A stretch of 64,000 bases of DNA from Myroides profundi (GTDB lineage: Bacteria; Bacteroidota; Bacteroidia; Flavobacteriales; Flavobacteriaceae), in the NCBI RefSeq assembly GCF_000833025.1, contig NZ_CP010817.1, positions 3,286,001 through 3,350,000 of the forward strand, in the 5' to 3' direction. A model generated the notes under the pieces. That model was not told the origin of the DNA, ran no database searches, and worked only from the letters and a program-made list of their open reading frames with translations. Below are positions 40,865 to 50,383 of the stretch, piece by piece (the first letter of the stretch is position 1; the number at the start of each line of letters is the position of its first letter). The position numbers and the translations under genes were made by a program.

Positions 40865-41277
40865 GGCTTGCACTCCTTACACACCCCTTTAGCTACTACG
40901 TCTATATCATCTAGCTGAAAACCAGCTGGTACTTCTATTTTAGGGATAGACACTTGTGTTAAACAGATTGTCTTTTTACAATTATTACACACGAAATGTA
41001 GATGAGTATCGTGATGATTCTTTTCATCACACCCCTGAGCACATAGCGCATAATGAGTAATATTATTAGTCGTAATACTATGAAGCAATCCTTTGCTCTC
41101 AAAAGTCTTTACGGTTCTATATAATGTCACTCGATCAGATTGTTCAAAGCTTGCCTCTATATCAGCAAGTGATACTGCACCTTTTTGTTGCTTCAAGAAT
41201 TTTAGAACCAATAAACGCATTGCAGTAGGATTAATCTTTTTAGCTTTTAATTCTTGCTCTAAATTTAGGGTACTCAT
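40861..41277 (-). CDS. Fur-family transcriptional regulator
   Basis: The 138-residue protein has the Fur winged helix (LEQELKAKKINPTAMRLLVLKFL, RVTLYRTVKTFESKGLLH) and C-terminal metal site (HHDTHLHFVCNNCKKTICL and a final CKECKP), with two CxxC pairs likely holding structural zinc. I cannot tell Fur, Zur and PerR apart from the sequence. A 21-bp palindrome upstream overlaps its promoter and probably allows autoregulation. It overlaps the 3' end of ypdA by 4 bp, convergently. Confidence 0.9.
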   Translation of the reverse strand: MSTLNLEQELKAKKINPTAMRLLVLKFLKQQKGAVSLADIEASFEQSDRVTLYRTVKTFESKGLLHSITTNNITHYALCAQGCDEKNHHDTHLHFVCNNCKKTICLTQVSIPKIEVPAGFQLDDIDVVAKGVCKECKP

Positions 41278-41299
41278 AATCTCTCATTTTGTGTATAAA

Positions 41300-41326
41300 C
41301 AAAGATAAACAATGTTTGTTTATCAA
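41300..41326 (-). promoter_or_regulatory. Fur-box-like operator overlapping the regulator's own promoter
   Basis: GATAAACA (41304-41311) and TGTTTATC (41317-41324) form an inverted repeat around five bases. On the minus strand TTG (41326-41324) and TATCTTTG (41307-41300) are 16 bp apart, one short of the usual range. The palindrome covers the spacer, as in an autorepressed promoter. Confidence 0.6.
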
Positions 41327-41482
41327 CTCGTTTTTACGTAATCAGATTCTATTTAACAACTTTTTAGCTTAAAAACAATCAAAATATTTTAATATAAATA
41401 AACATATATGAGTGTTGTAGTAAATAATAAAAACATATATTTATTTTTTTTACAACAATCAAACTAAAAACATAAACTCAAA

Positions 41483-42688
41483 GTGAATAGTAAACTTATA
41501 GGTAGTTCCCTTATTATAGCGGGTACAGCAATCGGAGGTGGAATGTTAGCCATGCCGATTATTTCGTCTGGAGTAGGATTTACAGGCATTACAATAGTAA
41601 TGATCTTAATATGGTTAACGATGTGTTATACTGCTATTCTATTAGTAGAGACATATAAAGATAATAATCCTGAAGATGGGTTGAGCACGATGACTTATAA
41701 ATACTTAGGTAAGGCAGGCTCTATAGTCACTGGGATAAGTATGCTAACCCTGATGTACGCTCTAGTAAGTGCGTATATAGCAGGAGGAAGTGATATTCTA
41801 AGACTGAACTTAAGTAATTGGTTAGAGACTGATATCAGTCCACAGGTGACTGCTTTTATCTTTACAATATTATTTGGAGGTATAGTTGGTTTAGGTGCTC
41901 GAGTTGTAGATATCGCTACGAGATGGATATTTATTATCAAGCTAATCTTCCTCTTGATTGTTATCATTGTGATGTTTGGCTATGTCAGAATAGACAATCT
42001 CTTACAGATGCCTATAGAGAGTAAACTATTCTTCTCCTCTATTCCTGTTATTTTTACTTCATTTGGTTTTCATATTGTGGTACCGAGTATGGTAAAATAC
42101 TTAGACGGAGATATTAAGCTGCTTAAGAAAGCATTTATCTACGGTAGTCTATTACCTCTAATCGTGTATATCATTTGGCAACTATCTATCTTAGGAAGTA
42201 TAGACTCTAATACCTTCTTCACAATTATAAAAGAAACACAAGGCTTAGAAGCTGTTATCATAGCTGTAAATGGTGTATCTGAGTCTAAGTGGATGAATAT
42301 TCCTTTGAACATTTTCTTTGCTGCAGCTATCCTTACTTCTTTCTTAGGAGTGGCATTAGCCCTATTTGATTATGTAAAGGATTTAAGTAAAAAGAAAGCT
42401 TTTGGAAAAAACAGTGTAATTATTTACCTAATTACTTTTATACCTCCATTATTATTCGCACTTTACTATCCTAAAGGTTTTGTGATAGCACTAAGCTATG
42501 CCGCTATCTCTGTAGTGATAACCTCTTTGTTTATTCCTGTACTGATGTACATCAAAGTCAAAAAAGAAAGACAAGAGCCAATATCTTTTTTACAAAAGAT
42601 AGCTTTTAGCCTGATTTTTGCTTTTGGAACAAGCATCTTAGTAATACAAGTTTTAATGACAGCGGGAGTACTCCCTATTTTAGACTAA
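41483..42688 (+). CDS. Aromatic amino acid permease, TyrP-like (first of two)
   Basis: The 401-residue protein has about eleven membrane spans and the HAAAP/TyrP pattern (IGSSLIIAGTAIGGGMLAMPIIS at the start, PSMVKYLDGD near the middle). The family imports aromatic amino acids with protons. The start is GTG at 41483; the first ATG lies within the first span. A second paralogue begins 49 bp after its stop. Confidence 0.87.
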   Translation: MNSKLIGSSLIIAGTAIGGGMLAMPIISSGVGFTGITIVMILIWLTMCYTAILLVETYKDNNPEDGLSTMTYKYLGKAGSIVTGISMLTLMYALVSAYIAGGSDILRLNLSNWLETDISPQVTAFIFTILFGGIVGLGARVVDIATRWIFIIKLIFLLIVIIVMFGYVRIDNLLQMPIESKLFFSSIPVIFTSFGFHIVVPSMVKYLDGDIKLLKKAFIYGSLLPLIVYIIWQLSILGSIDSNTFFTIIKETQGLEAVIIAVNGVSESKWMNIPLNIFFAAAILTSFLGVALALFDYVKDLSKKKAFGKNSVIIYLITFIPPLLFALYYPKGFVIALSYAAISVVITSLFIPVLMYIKVKKERQEPISFLQKIAFSLIFAFGTSILVIQVLMTAGVLPILD

Positions 42689-42737
42689 TGAAACAAAAAA
42701 TAAATTCGACGAATTAAATAAATTTAAACAAAAAGAA

Positions 42738-43937
42738 ATGCAAAAAATTATCGGAAGTATCCTTATTGTCGCAGGAACGACAATCGGAGCAGGAATGTTA
42801 GCAATGCCCATTATATCAGCAAGTGTAGGCTTTACCTTTATGGCCTTTATCTTGTTCTGTATCTGGTTTGCTATGTATTATACTGCTATACTTCTGGTGG
42901 ATGTATATAAATACAACCCTCCTACAGATGGATTAAATACCTTAACGGTAAAATATCTAGGTAACTCTGGAGCTGTTGCTACAGCGCTAAGTATGCTGAT
43001 ATTGATGTATGCTTTAGTAAGTGCTTATATCACAGGAGGAGGTGAAATATTCAGAACTAACTTAGAGAATTGGTTACAAGTAGAAATATCATCTCATACT
43101 TCTGCTTTTCTATTTACAGCAGTATTCGGAAGTATCATAGCATTCGGTACACGTGTTGTTGACTTTAGTAATAAAATTGTATTTACAACGAAGCTAATCT
43201 TCTTGTGTATTGTAATGGCATTATTATTACCTAAAGTAGAAATGATCCACTTACAACATTTACCTACTTCTAGTATTCCTGTATTAGCCACTATTCCTGT
43301 AATATTTACTAGCTTTGGGTTCTATGTAGTTATTCCAACATTGGTAAAATACTTAGACGGAAATATCAAACAACTAAAGCTCGTATTTTTAATCGGAAGT
43401 ATCACTCCTCTTATATTATACTTAGTATGGGAACTTACATTCTTAGGAAACTTAGATAGTAATACCTTTACTGCTATACTACAAGAGAACTCTAAAATGG
43501 AAGGCTTATTAAAAGCAGTAAAACAAGTACACAACTCAAAGATGATTGGTGTTTCTTTTACACTATTTGCTTCTGCAGCATTACTTACTTCTTTCTGGGG
43601 AGTAGCCATGGCTTTAAAGGATTATATCCAAGACTTAGGAAAGAACAAACCGCTAATCAAGAATAATATGTCTGCTATGCTATTGACCTTTATTCCTCCA
43701 TTAGTATTTGCTATCTTTTATCCTGATGGATTCGTAATAGCACTAGGATATGCTTCTATACCATTAGTAGTTCTTGCTTTAATCATGCCGATGTTAATGT
43801 TACAAAAAGCACAAAAGCAAGCAGGAGTTAAACAACCCTTTTTACAGAAACTCGCTTTCGTATTTTTATGGGGACTATCTCTTTTAATTTTTATATTACA
43901 AGGCCTTATGGTTGCTGAAGTTATACCAGCTTACTAA
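42738..43937 (+). CDS. Aromatic amino acid permease, TyrP-like (second of two)
   Basis: The 399 residues share the layout and key stretches with the upstream gene (IGSILIVAGTTIGAGMLAMPIIS, PTLVKYLDGNIKQLK, FYPDGFVIALGYASI), so the pair arose by tandem duplication. The divergence is large enough to suggest different substrate preference. A terminator follows. Confidence 0.87.
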   Translation: MQKIIGSILIVAGTTIGAGMLAMPIISASVGFTFMAFILFCIWFAMYYTAILLVDVYKYNPPTDGLNTLTVKYLGNSGAVATALSMLILMYALVSAYITGGGEIFRTNLENWLQVEISSHTSAFLFTAVFGSIIAFGTRVVDFSNKIVFTTKLIFLCIVMALLLPKVEMIHLQHLPTSSIPVLATIPVIFTSFGFYVVIPTLVKYLDGNIKQLKLVFLIGSITPLILYLVWELTFLGNLDSNTFTAILQENSKMEGLLKAVKQVHNSKMIGVSFTLFASAALLTSFWGVAMALKDYIQDLGKNKPLIKNNMSAMLLTFIPPLVFAIFYPDGFVIALGYASIPLVVLALIMPMLMLQKAQKQAGVKQPFLQKLAFVFLWGLSLLIFILQGLMVAEVIPAY

Positions 43938-43963
43938 ACAAGAAACAGCCTTTATACAATATT

Positions 43964-44007
43964 AGCCGACTTAACCTAGATTAAGAAATTTCTAGATTAA
44001 GTCGGCT
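43964..44007 (+). terminator. Terminator after the TyrP-like pair
   Basis: A 17-bp stem with one mismatch (43964-43980 with 43991-44007) around 10 bases, followed by a T-rich stretch. Confidence 0.82.
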
Positions 44008-44034
44008 TTCTATTTTTAAACCACTACTCCTCAG

Positions 44035-44042
44035 TACCTTTG
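44035..44042 (+). promoter_or_regulatory. -7 element before the NAD(P)-binding protein gene
   Basis: TACCTTTG fits TAnnTTTG, 20 bp before the ATG. No TTG at the usual spacing. Confidence 0.4.
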
Positions 44043-44062
44043 TCCTATAAAAACAACAACGT

Positions 44063-44719
44063 ATGAAAAATATAGTTTTGATAGGAGCGTCTGGATATGT
44101 AGGTAGTGCTATATTAAACGAATTGATACAACGTCAATACAACGTTACAGCAATCGCTAGAAATACCTCAACAATATCTAATAGCGCTTTAGTAAAAAAA
44201 GTAGCACTAGATATAACAGATCAAAAAGAACTTGTAAAGGTGATAACAGGTGCAGATGTAGTCATCAGTGCATTCAATGCAGGATGGTCAAATCCTAATC
44301 TTTATGAAGACTTCACAACAGGAATAAATACTATTCACAATGCTGTAAAAGAAGCTAAAGTAAAGCGCTTAATTGTCATTGGTGGAGCAGGTACACTGTA
44401 TATCAAACCTGGATTACAATTAGTAGACTCAGCAGATTTCCCTGATTTTATTAAACCAGGTGCTACAGCTGTAAGAGACTATTTCGAGCAAGTATTAAGT
44501 AAAGAAAACGGTTTTATCTGGACATACTTTAGCCCTGCTATAGAAATGAATCCACAGAACCCAGGAAAGCGCACAGGACACTTTAGGCTAAGTAATAATA
44601 CTCCTGTCTATGATAGTGAATGTAGAAGCAGAATATCTGTAGAGGATGTAGCTGTCGCTATAGTAGATGAAGTAGAGAATGAACAGTTTAAAAACACACA
44701 GTTTACAATAGGTTACTAA
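44063..44719 (+). CDS. NAD(P)-binding oxidoreductase (NmrA/SDR-type)
   Basis: The 218-residue protein has the Rossmann motif IGASGYVGSAILNEL at residues 6-20, the acidic D in KVALDIT, and ADVVISAFNAGWSN and RLIVIGGAGTLY. It resembles the short atypical SDR group (YwnB/NmrA type). No catalytic YxxxK is clear. Substrate unknown. Single gene with a possible -7 element. Confidence 0.86.
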   Translation: MKNIVLIGASGYVGSAILNELIQRQYNVTAIARNTSTISNSALVKKVALDITDQKELVKVITGADVVISAFNAGWSNPNLYEDFTTGINTIHNAVKEAKVKRLIVIGGAGTLYIKPGLQLVDSADFPDFIKPGATAVRDYFEQVLSKENGFIWTYFSPAIEMNPQNPGKRTGHFRLSNNTPVYDSECRSRISVEDVAVAIVDEVENEQFKNTQFTIGY

Positions 44720-44789
44720 ATTTCATAATAAGTCCCCATAAGGGAAACAACAGTTCAACAACAAAATAATAGCAATTCTTCCCTTACTA

Positions 44790-44826
44790 AAAAAGGCTGT
44801 AAATCTAATTGATTTACAGCCTTTTT
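44790..44826. terminator. Bidirectional terminator between the NAD(P)-binding protein and tcdA
   Basis: A perfect 16-bp stem (44790-44805 with 44811-44826) around five bases, A and T runs on both sides. Confidence 0.9.
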
Positions 44827-44832
44827 ACTTTA

Positions 44833-45549
44833 CTATTTCGATAAGATATATCTTACTACATGTTCTGCTGAGTTCAAACCAAACAAGGCTGGCATCCAAC
44901 TATTCGTTCCAAAGAATGACTTTTTAAAGTTAGTACCATCTGTCATCTTTAAGCTACTCTCATCAGGCTTTTCTGTAGAAAAGATTGCTTTCACGCCAGA
45001 AGATATTCCTTCTTTCTTTAGACGCTTTCTGATCTGCTTCGCTAGTGGACATACATCTGTCTTACTGATATCTTTAATAACAATCTTATTCGCCATCATC
45101 TTTCCTCCTGCTCCCATCGCACTGATTACTTTTACCTTCTTACGTTTAGCTGCCAAAATAAGGTTAATCTTAGGTGTAATACTATCAATACAATCTAATA
45201 CATAATCGAAGTCCTCTGTCACAATCTCATGAGCACGCTCAGGAGAAATAAACTCTTCTATACGAATTAAGTTAAGCTCTGGGTTGATATCCATCAATCT
45301 ATCTCCTACAACTTTTACTTTTGGCATACCAATCGTAGAGTGTAAAGCGGGTAACTGTCTATTGATATTCGTAATATCTACAGTATCTCCATCTACGATA
45401 GTCATATTTCCTACTCCTGCTCTAGCTAAAAACTCAGCTGCAAATGATCCAACTCCTCCCAATCCAACTACTAATACTTTCGCATCTTTTAGTTTTTGCA
45501 ATCCTTCTTCCTTAAAAAGTAATTCTGCTCTTTCTTGCCAAATTGCCAT
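44833..45549 (-). CDS. tcdA: tRNA threonylcarbamoyladenosine dehydratase (ThiF family)
   Basis: TcdA cyclises t6A to ct6A at position 37 of ANN-reading tRNAs, using ATP. The 238 residues have the ThiF/E1 pattern: R8 in WQERAELLF, VVGLGGVGSFAAEFLARAGVG near 25-45, DGDTVDITNINRQ, VLDCIDSITPKI, and a C-terminal EHVVRYILS. The family call is firm. A TatD gene lies 34 bp upstream. Confidence 0.9.
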   Translation of the reverse strand: MAIWQERAELLFKEEGLQKLKDAKVLVVGLGGVGSFAAEFLARAGVGNMTIVDGDTVDITNINRQLPALHSTIGMPKVKVVGDRLMDINPELNLIRIEEFISPERAHEIVTEDFDYVLDCIDSITPKINLILAAKRKKVKVISAMGAGGKMMANKIVIKDISKTDVCPLAKQIRKRLKKEGISSGVKAIFSTEKPDESSLKMTDGTNFKKSFFGTNSWMPALFGLNSAEHVVRYILSK

Positions 45550-45583
45550 TTATTCTACTTATTATATCAATCTAAGACTGATG

Positions 45584-46219
45584 TTATCTATTAAAAACTG
45601 TTTTATAATTCTGTTCTATGATCGCTTCTATATTAGTATCTAATGCACTTGCCACAGTATATACATCCTCTATTGTTATCTCCTTAGCATCATCTGTTTC
45701 TAAAAACAACTGTTCTTTTGGTACTTTCAAAAAGGTACTTATCAATGACTCATTATAGATAAGGTGTTTACCAAAAGACAAATAAAACCCATTCTTCCAC
45801 AGACTCTCTGCTACTTGCTCTTTTTTATTGAAGCCATGTATAACCAAAGGAACTGTAATCTGTAACTCTTTCTTTATCTGTATAACTTCTTGATAAGCTG
45901 AAACGACGTGCAAAATTACTGCTTTTTTATACTTTTCTGCAAGTAGTAATTGCCTCTTAAATACTTCTATCTGTAGATTTAACGAAATATTGATCTTCTT
46001 ATCTAATCCACACTCTCCTATCGCTAAACAATTTGGCTGTTGTAGCTGTTCTTCTAACAAAGCAAACTCTTCCTCTAGACGTTCTTCCTGGATATACCAT
46101 GGATGTATCCCAACAGTATAGGTAGGAAGGGTATTATCAACTGTCAGAGGACACTGATTGATGATTTCTATGATTCCCTGCTGTCCTGTAATATGATGAG
46201 TGTGTACATTTATTTTCAT
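45584..46219 (-). CDS. TatD-family hydrolase
   Basis: The 211-residue protein has metal-binding residues of TatD DNases: NVHTHHI at the start, GECGLD near residue 92, HVVSAYQEV (in place of the usual HxR pattern), HGFNKK and LETDDAKE near 190. Members cleave DNA or RNA ends; this is a short variant. It is 34 bp before tcdA and shares its strand. Confidence 0.85.
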   Translation of the reverse strand: MKINVHTHHITGQQGIIEIINQCPLTVDNTLPTYTVGIHPWYIQEERLEEEFALLEEQLQQPNCLAIGECGLDKKINISLNLQIEVFKRQLLLAEKYKKAVILHVVSAYQEVIQIKKELQITVPLVIHGFNKKEQVAESLWKNGFYLSFGKHLIYNESLISTFLKVPKEQLFLETDDAKEITIEDVYTVASALDTNIEAIIEQNYKTVFNR

Positions 46220-46231
46220 AGATACGAAGAT

Positions 46232-46269
46232 AAAAAAAAGCCTCTAATTAGTAAACTAACTAGAGGCTT
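46232..46269 (-). terminator. Terminator of valS
   Basis: On the minus strand a 9-bp stem plus an inner TTAGT/ACTAA, with one G-U pair, followed by a T run. The plus strand has a mismatch at the same place. Confidence 0.85.
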
Positions 46270-46290
46270 CTATATCTAAGAGATACTACA

Positions 46291-48924
46291 CTATTTTAAT
46301 CCAGCTAAGCTGTGTTCGATAGTTGCTATTTTAGCTAAAGCATCTGCTTCTTTCTTTCTTTCGTTCTCGATAACCTGAGCAGGAGCACCACCAACGAACT
46401 TCTCATTTGATAGTTTTCCTTGTACAGATTTCAAGAATCCTTTTAAGTATTTCAACTCTTCTTCTAACTTAGCGATTTCTTCTTCTAAGTTCACACTTCC
46501 TGTTACAGGAATGAAGTACTCATTAGATTTCACACGGTAAGATAGCGCACCACTTACTTGCTCTGTTACATACTCTATAGCAACTACGTTACCTAATTTA
46601 GAGATGATACTGTCGAAGTATGTAGATGTTTTCTCGTTGTTGATTACTTTTAAATCTATCGTTTCTTTAAACGAAATATTCTTGTCTTTTCTGATTGTAC
46701 GGATACCAGCGATAACTTCAGTAGCGAATTCAAACTCTTTAATCAAGTTCTCGTCGAATGATTTCATCTCTGGCCATGCAGATACTACTAATGCATCAGC
46801 AGCAGTACGCTCATTAATATGTTGCCAAATCTCTTCTGATAAGAATGGCATAAATGGATGTAACAACTTCAGGTTCGCTTCTAATAACTCGATAGTCTTG
46901 TCAAAAGTAGCTTTGTCTATTGGCTGTTGGTATCCTGGTTTAATCATTTCTAAGAACCAAGAGCAGAAATCATCCCATACTAATTTATAGATCGTCATTA
47001 ACGCATCCGAAATTCTGTATTTAGAGAAGTGATCTTCTATCTCCACTAATGCACTCTGTAACTTCGCTTCGTACCAAGCTAATGATACTTTAGCAGATTC
47101 TGGTTGTGCTAATGTCTCAGACACTTCCCATCCTTTGATTAGACGGAATGCATTCCATACCTTATTTGTGAAGGCTTTACCTTGAGCACATAACTCCTCA
47201 TCGAACATAATATCGTTACCAGCAGCAGCAGATAATAATAATCCTACACGTACACCATCAGCACCGAACTTATCGATTAACCCTAATGCATCAGGAGAGT
47301 TTCCTAATGACTTAGACATCTTACGACGTTGTTTATCTCTTACGATACCTGTGAAGTACACATTCGTAAATGGTTTCTTACCTGTGTACTCATATCCAGA
47401 CATAATCATACGTGCTACCCAGAAGAAGATAATATCTGGACCAGTCACTAAGTCATTCGTTGGATAGTAGTAGTTATACTCTTCATTCTCTGGCTGAGTA
47501 ATTCCGTTAAATACAGACATTGGCCAAATCCAAGAAGAGAACCATGTATCTAGTGCATCCTCATCTTGTTTTAAATCAGCAGCAGTCAAAGCAGCATTAC
47601 CTGATTTTACTTTAGCTAATTCTACAGCAGCTTCGATATTCTCAGCTACTACGAAGTCTTCTTTACCAGCTCCATAGTAGAATGCAGGTATCTGGTGTCC
47701 CCACCATAACTGACGAGAGATATTCCAATCGCGGATATTCTCTAACCAGCTTCTATAAGTATTGTTATATCTACTTGGGTATAACTTTACATCTTCTGTT
47801 TCTAATACCGCATCTAAAGCAGGCTTAGCTAACTCTTCCATTTTAAGGAACCACTGATCAGAAAGCCTTGGTTCTATAACAGCTTTTGTACGCTCAGAAG
47901 TACCTACATTGTTAATATAGTTTTCTACTTTGTCTAAAGCTCCGATAGACTCTAACTCTGCTTCTATCTCTTTACGAACTACAAAACGGTCTTTACCAGC
48001 ATAGTGTAATCCTAATTCGTTCAGTGTAGCATCAGCATTAAAGATATCTATAATCTCTAAGTTATGTCTCTCTCCTAGATCCTTATCATTCACATCGTGA
48101 GCAGGAGTCACTTTAAGACATCCAGTTCCGAACTCCATATCTACATATTCGTCGAAGATGATAGGCACCACTCTATTACAGATCGGTACGATAGCCTTTT
48201 TACCTTTTAGGTGTGTATAGCGTTCATCATTAGGGTTAATACAGATAGCAGAATCTCCTAAGATAGTCTCTGGACGTGTAGTCGCTATTACTAAATAGTC
48301 ATTAGATCCTTCTATTTGGTATTTTAGATGATATAACTTCCCTTGGCGCTCTTCATAGATTACTTCCTCATCAGATAAAGTAGTCTTCGCTTCAGGATCC
48401 CAGTTTACCATGCGGTACCCTCTATAGATTAATCCTTTATTATATAGGTCAACAAATACTTTTATCACTTGCTCAGACATCTCTGGATCCATGGTAAACT
48501 TCGTACGATCCCAATCACAAGAACAACCTAATTTCTTAAGCTGATCTAAGATTACTCCTCCGTACTCTTCTTTCCACTCCCAAGCATGTGCTAAGAACTC
48601 TTCGCGTGTTAAATCGTTTTTATTGATACCCTGCTCTCTCAATTTTGCGACGACTTTAGCTTCAGTAGCGATAGAGGCGTGATCCGTTCCAGGAACCCAA
48701 CAAGCGTTAAGCCCTTTTAAACGAGCACGACGTATTAATACATCTTGAATCGTATTGTTCAACATATGTCCCATGTGTAATACACCCGTCACGTTCGGTG
48801 GTGGTATTACAATCGTGTAAGGCTCTCTGTGGTCAGGAGTTGAGTGGAAGAAATTATTCTCCATCCAGTACTCATACCATTTTTGCTCTACTTGCTTCGC
48901 GTCAAATTGTGCAGGAATTGTCAT
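46291..48924 (-). CDS. valS: Valyl-tRNA synthetase
   Basis: The 877-residue class-I synthetase has the HIGH-type motif in [15 protein letters not shown] near 41-54 and KMSKS in [10 protein letters not shown] near 530. The editing-domain stretch [17 protein letters not shown], the anticodon-binding part and a C-terminal coiled coil ([22 protein letters not shown]) are present. Length is normal for Bacteroidota. The gene stands alone between a terminator and a divergent DUF1573 gene. Confidence 0.97.
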   Translation of the reverse strand: MTIPAQFDAKQVEQKWYEYWMENNFFHSTPDHREPYTIVIPPPNVTGVLHMGHMLNNTIQDVLIRRARLKGLNACWVPGTDHASIATEAKVVAKLREQGINKNDLTREEFLAHAWEWKEEYGGVILDQLKKLGCSCDWDRTKFTMDPEMSEQVIKVFVDLYNKGLIYRGYRMVNWDPEAKTTLSDEEVIYEERQGKLYHLKYQIEGSNDYLVIATTRPETILGDSAICINPNDERYTHLKGKKAIVPICNRVVPIIFDEYVDMEFGTGCLKVTPAHDVNDKDLGERHNLEIIDIFNADATLNELGLHYAGKDRFVVRKEIEAELESIGALDKVENYINNVGTSERTKAVIEPRLSDQWFLKMEELAKPALDAVLETEDVKLYPSRYNNTYRSWLENIRDWNISRQLWWGHQIPAFYYGAGKEDFVVAENIEAAVELAKVKSGNAALTAADLKQDEDALDTWFSSWIWPMSVFNGITQPENEEYNYYYPTNDLVTGPDIIFFWVARMIMSGYEYTGKKPFTNVYFTGIVRDKQRRKMSKSLGNSPDALGLIDKFGADGVRVGLLLSAAAGNDIMFDEELCAQGKAFTNKVWNAFRLIKGWEVSETLAQPESAKVSLAWYEAKLQSALVEIEDHFSKYRISDALMTIYKLVWDDFCSWFLEMIKPGYQQPIDKATFDKTIELLEANLKLLHPFMPFLSEEIWQHINERTAADALVVSAWPEMKSFDENLIKEFEFATEVIAGIRTIRKDKNISFKETIDLKVINNEKTSTYFDSIISKLGNVVAIEYVTEQVSGALSYRVKSNEYFIPVTGSVNLEEEIAKLEEELKYLKGFLKSVQGKLSNEKFVGGAPAQVIENERKKEADALAKIATIEHSLAGLK

Positions 48925-49024
48925 TTACTTATTAATTTTACTTGTTTTTAACATTTTTTAAAGACACATCCAAAGATAACAATACTTTAATCAAATTTTA
49001 ATCTAAGCACTCTTTCTTTTTACG

Positions 49025-49032
49025 TACCTTTG
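49025..49032 (+). promoter_or_regulatory. -7 like element upstream of the DUF1573 gene
   Basis: TACCTTTG fits TAnnTTTG, but lies 122 bp before the ATG and has no TTG at the usual spacing. Weak. Confidence 0.3.
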
Positions 49033-49154
49033 TATTATGCAAAAATATGGATTACTATGTAATTACAAAAGATAACACATTACTTTAAATGTTTATTTTT
49101 ATTTGCGAGTATTCCTAAAGTTTTTAATTTTACAAAACAACAAATAGAAAAATA

Positions 49155-49544
49155 ATGAAAAACATTTTAGCATTATTAGTTTTGGTTTTGACAAGTGCAG
49201 TAACATTCGCACAAAAAGGACCAAAAATCGAGTTTAAAGCAGAGAACAATACTATCGATTACGGTACTGTTGTAAGAGGGAAAGATAATGGAGTTAGAAC
49301 TTTTGAGTTTACTAACGTTGGTGATGAGCCATTAATCATTACAGCTGTAAGATCTACATGTGGATGTACAGTACCTTCTAAACCTGAAGAACCTATTTTA
49401 CCAGGTCAAAAAAGTAAAATAGACGTACAGTATAATATGGCTCCTGGTAAAATCAGTAGAACTATCACTGTAGAATCTAATGCTGTGAACTACACTAACG
49501 GTGTAGTAGCACTACGCATTAAAGGTGAAGTTGTAAACAACTAA
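49155..49544 (+). CDS. DUF1573-family exported protein
   Basis: The 129-residue protein has a signal peptide (MKNILALLVLVLTSAVTFAQ) and the DUF1573 domain: NTIDYGTVVRGKDNGVRTFEFTNVG, VRSTCGCTVPSKPEEPILPGQK and NAVNYTNGVVALRIKGEV. The fold is immunoglobulin-like; role unknown. Common in Bacteroidota, single domain here. Confidence 0.9.
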   Translation: MKNILALLVLVLTSAVTFAQKGPKIEFKAENNTIDYGTVVRGKDNGVRTFEFTNVGDEPLIITAVRSTCGCTVPSKPEEPILPGQKSKIDVQYNMAPGKISRTITVESNAVNYTNGVVALRIKGEVVNN

Positions 49545-49566
49545 TCAGAAAATAGACAGAAAAACA

Positions 49567-49592
49567 AAAGGGATCGCTCATGCAATCCCTTT
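49567..49592 (+). terminator. Weak terminator after the DUF1573 gene
   Basis: An 8-bp stem (AAAGGGAT and complement) around ten bases; the T tract is interrupted (CTTATTTT). Confidence 0.6.
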
Positions 49593-49617
49593 CTTATTTT
49601 ATACGATAAGCAATTCT

Positions 49618-50355
49618 TTATTTCTTAAAGAAGATATTATTAGCGATTGCTTTCTCGAAGTTCTTCACTTCTTTAATCTGTATTTTAGCATCAAAGCCTT
49701 TGATATGTTTAGTATGGTGGATATCAGATCCTACGAAATCTATCATATCATTGTTCAACAGATAGTTTGCAGCCTCTAATACATGACCACCGTAATATCC
49801 AGTAGTAGACAATAAATTCATCTGAAACTTACACCCTGATTTTTTAAGCTTCTTATACATTTCTGTATTCTTGTGATAGAAGTTATAACGCTCTGGATGC
49901 GCTAAAATAATCTCATACCCATTCGATTTTAAATGGAATAGAATATCCATTAATTGTATAGGTGGGTTGATATAAGACATCTCTACTAATACATAGTTAT
50001 CTTTTAATGTCAATAGCTTCTCTGAATGAATGCGCTGTAAGAAACTCTCATCCATCATATACTCAGAAGCCACTCTCAGCTGAAGAGACTCCGCCTCTGT
50101 AGGTAGTACCTCTAACACCTCATCATACTTAGATAATATTCCTTCTTTAGTATTATCCCATACTAGCGGTGTAGTATGTGGAGTAGTAATCGCTTGGTCA
50201 AAGCCCATCGCTTTCATCGACTCTATAATAGTCTTTGTATCCTCTTTAGTCTGCGCCCCATCATCAATACCAAACATTAAATGAGAGTGAATATCTACAT
50301 AATTATTTGGAATTAATGTTTTAAGCTCTGGTTTAGATTTAAATAATCCGAACAT
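49618..50355 (-). CDS. CpsB/YwqE-type tyrosine-protein phosphatase (PHP family)
   Basis: The 245-residue protein has PHP metal ligands in VDIHSHLMFGIDDGAQT, ITTPHTTPLVW, ILAHPERYNFYHKN and FVGSDIHH. This family dephosphorylates the Tyr-rich tails of BY-kinases that regulate capsule assembly. The only BY-kinase in the window is the Wzc-like gene about 43 kb away, so a partnership is possible. It is 28 bp after a DUF4105 gene on the same strand. Confidence 0.88.
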   Translation of the reverse strand: MFGLFKSKPELKTLIPNNYVDIHSHLMFGIDDGAQTKEDTKTIIESMKAMGFDQAITTPHTTPLVWDNTKEGILSKYDEVLEVLPTEAESLQLRVASEYMMDESFLQRIHSEKLLTLKDNYVLVEMSYINPPIQLMDILFHLKSNGYEIILAHPERYNFYHKNTEMYKKLKKSGCKFQMNLLSTTGYYGGHVLEAANYLLNNDMIDFVGSDIHHTKHIKGFDAKIQIKEVKNFEKAIANNIFFKK

Positions 50356-50383
50356 ATCTTTATATTATTTTTTCTGATTAGGT

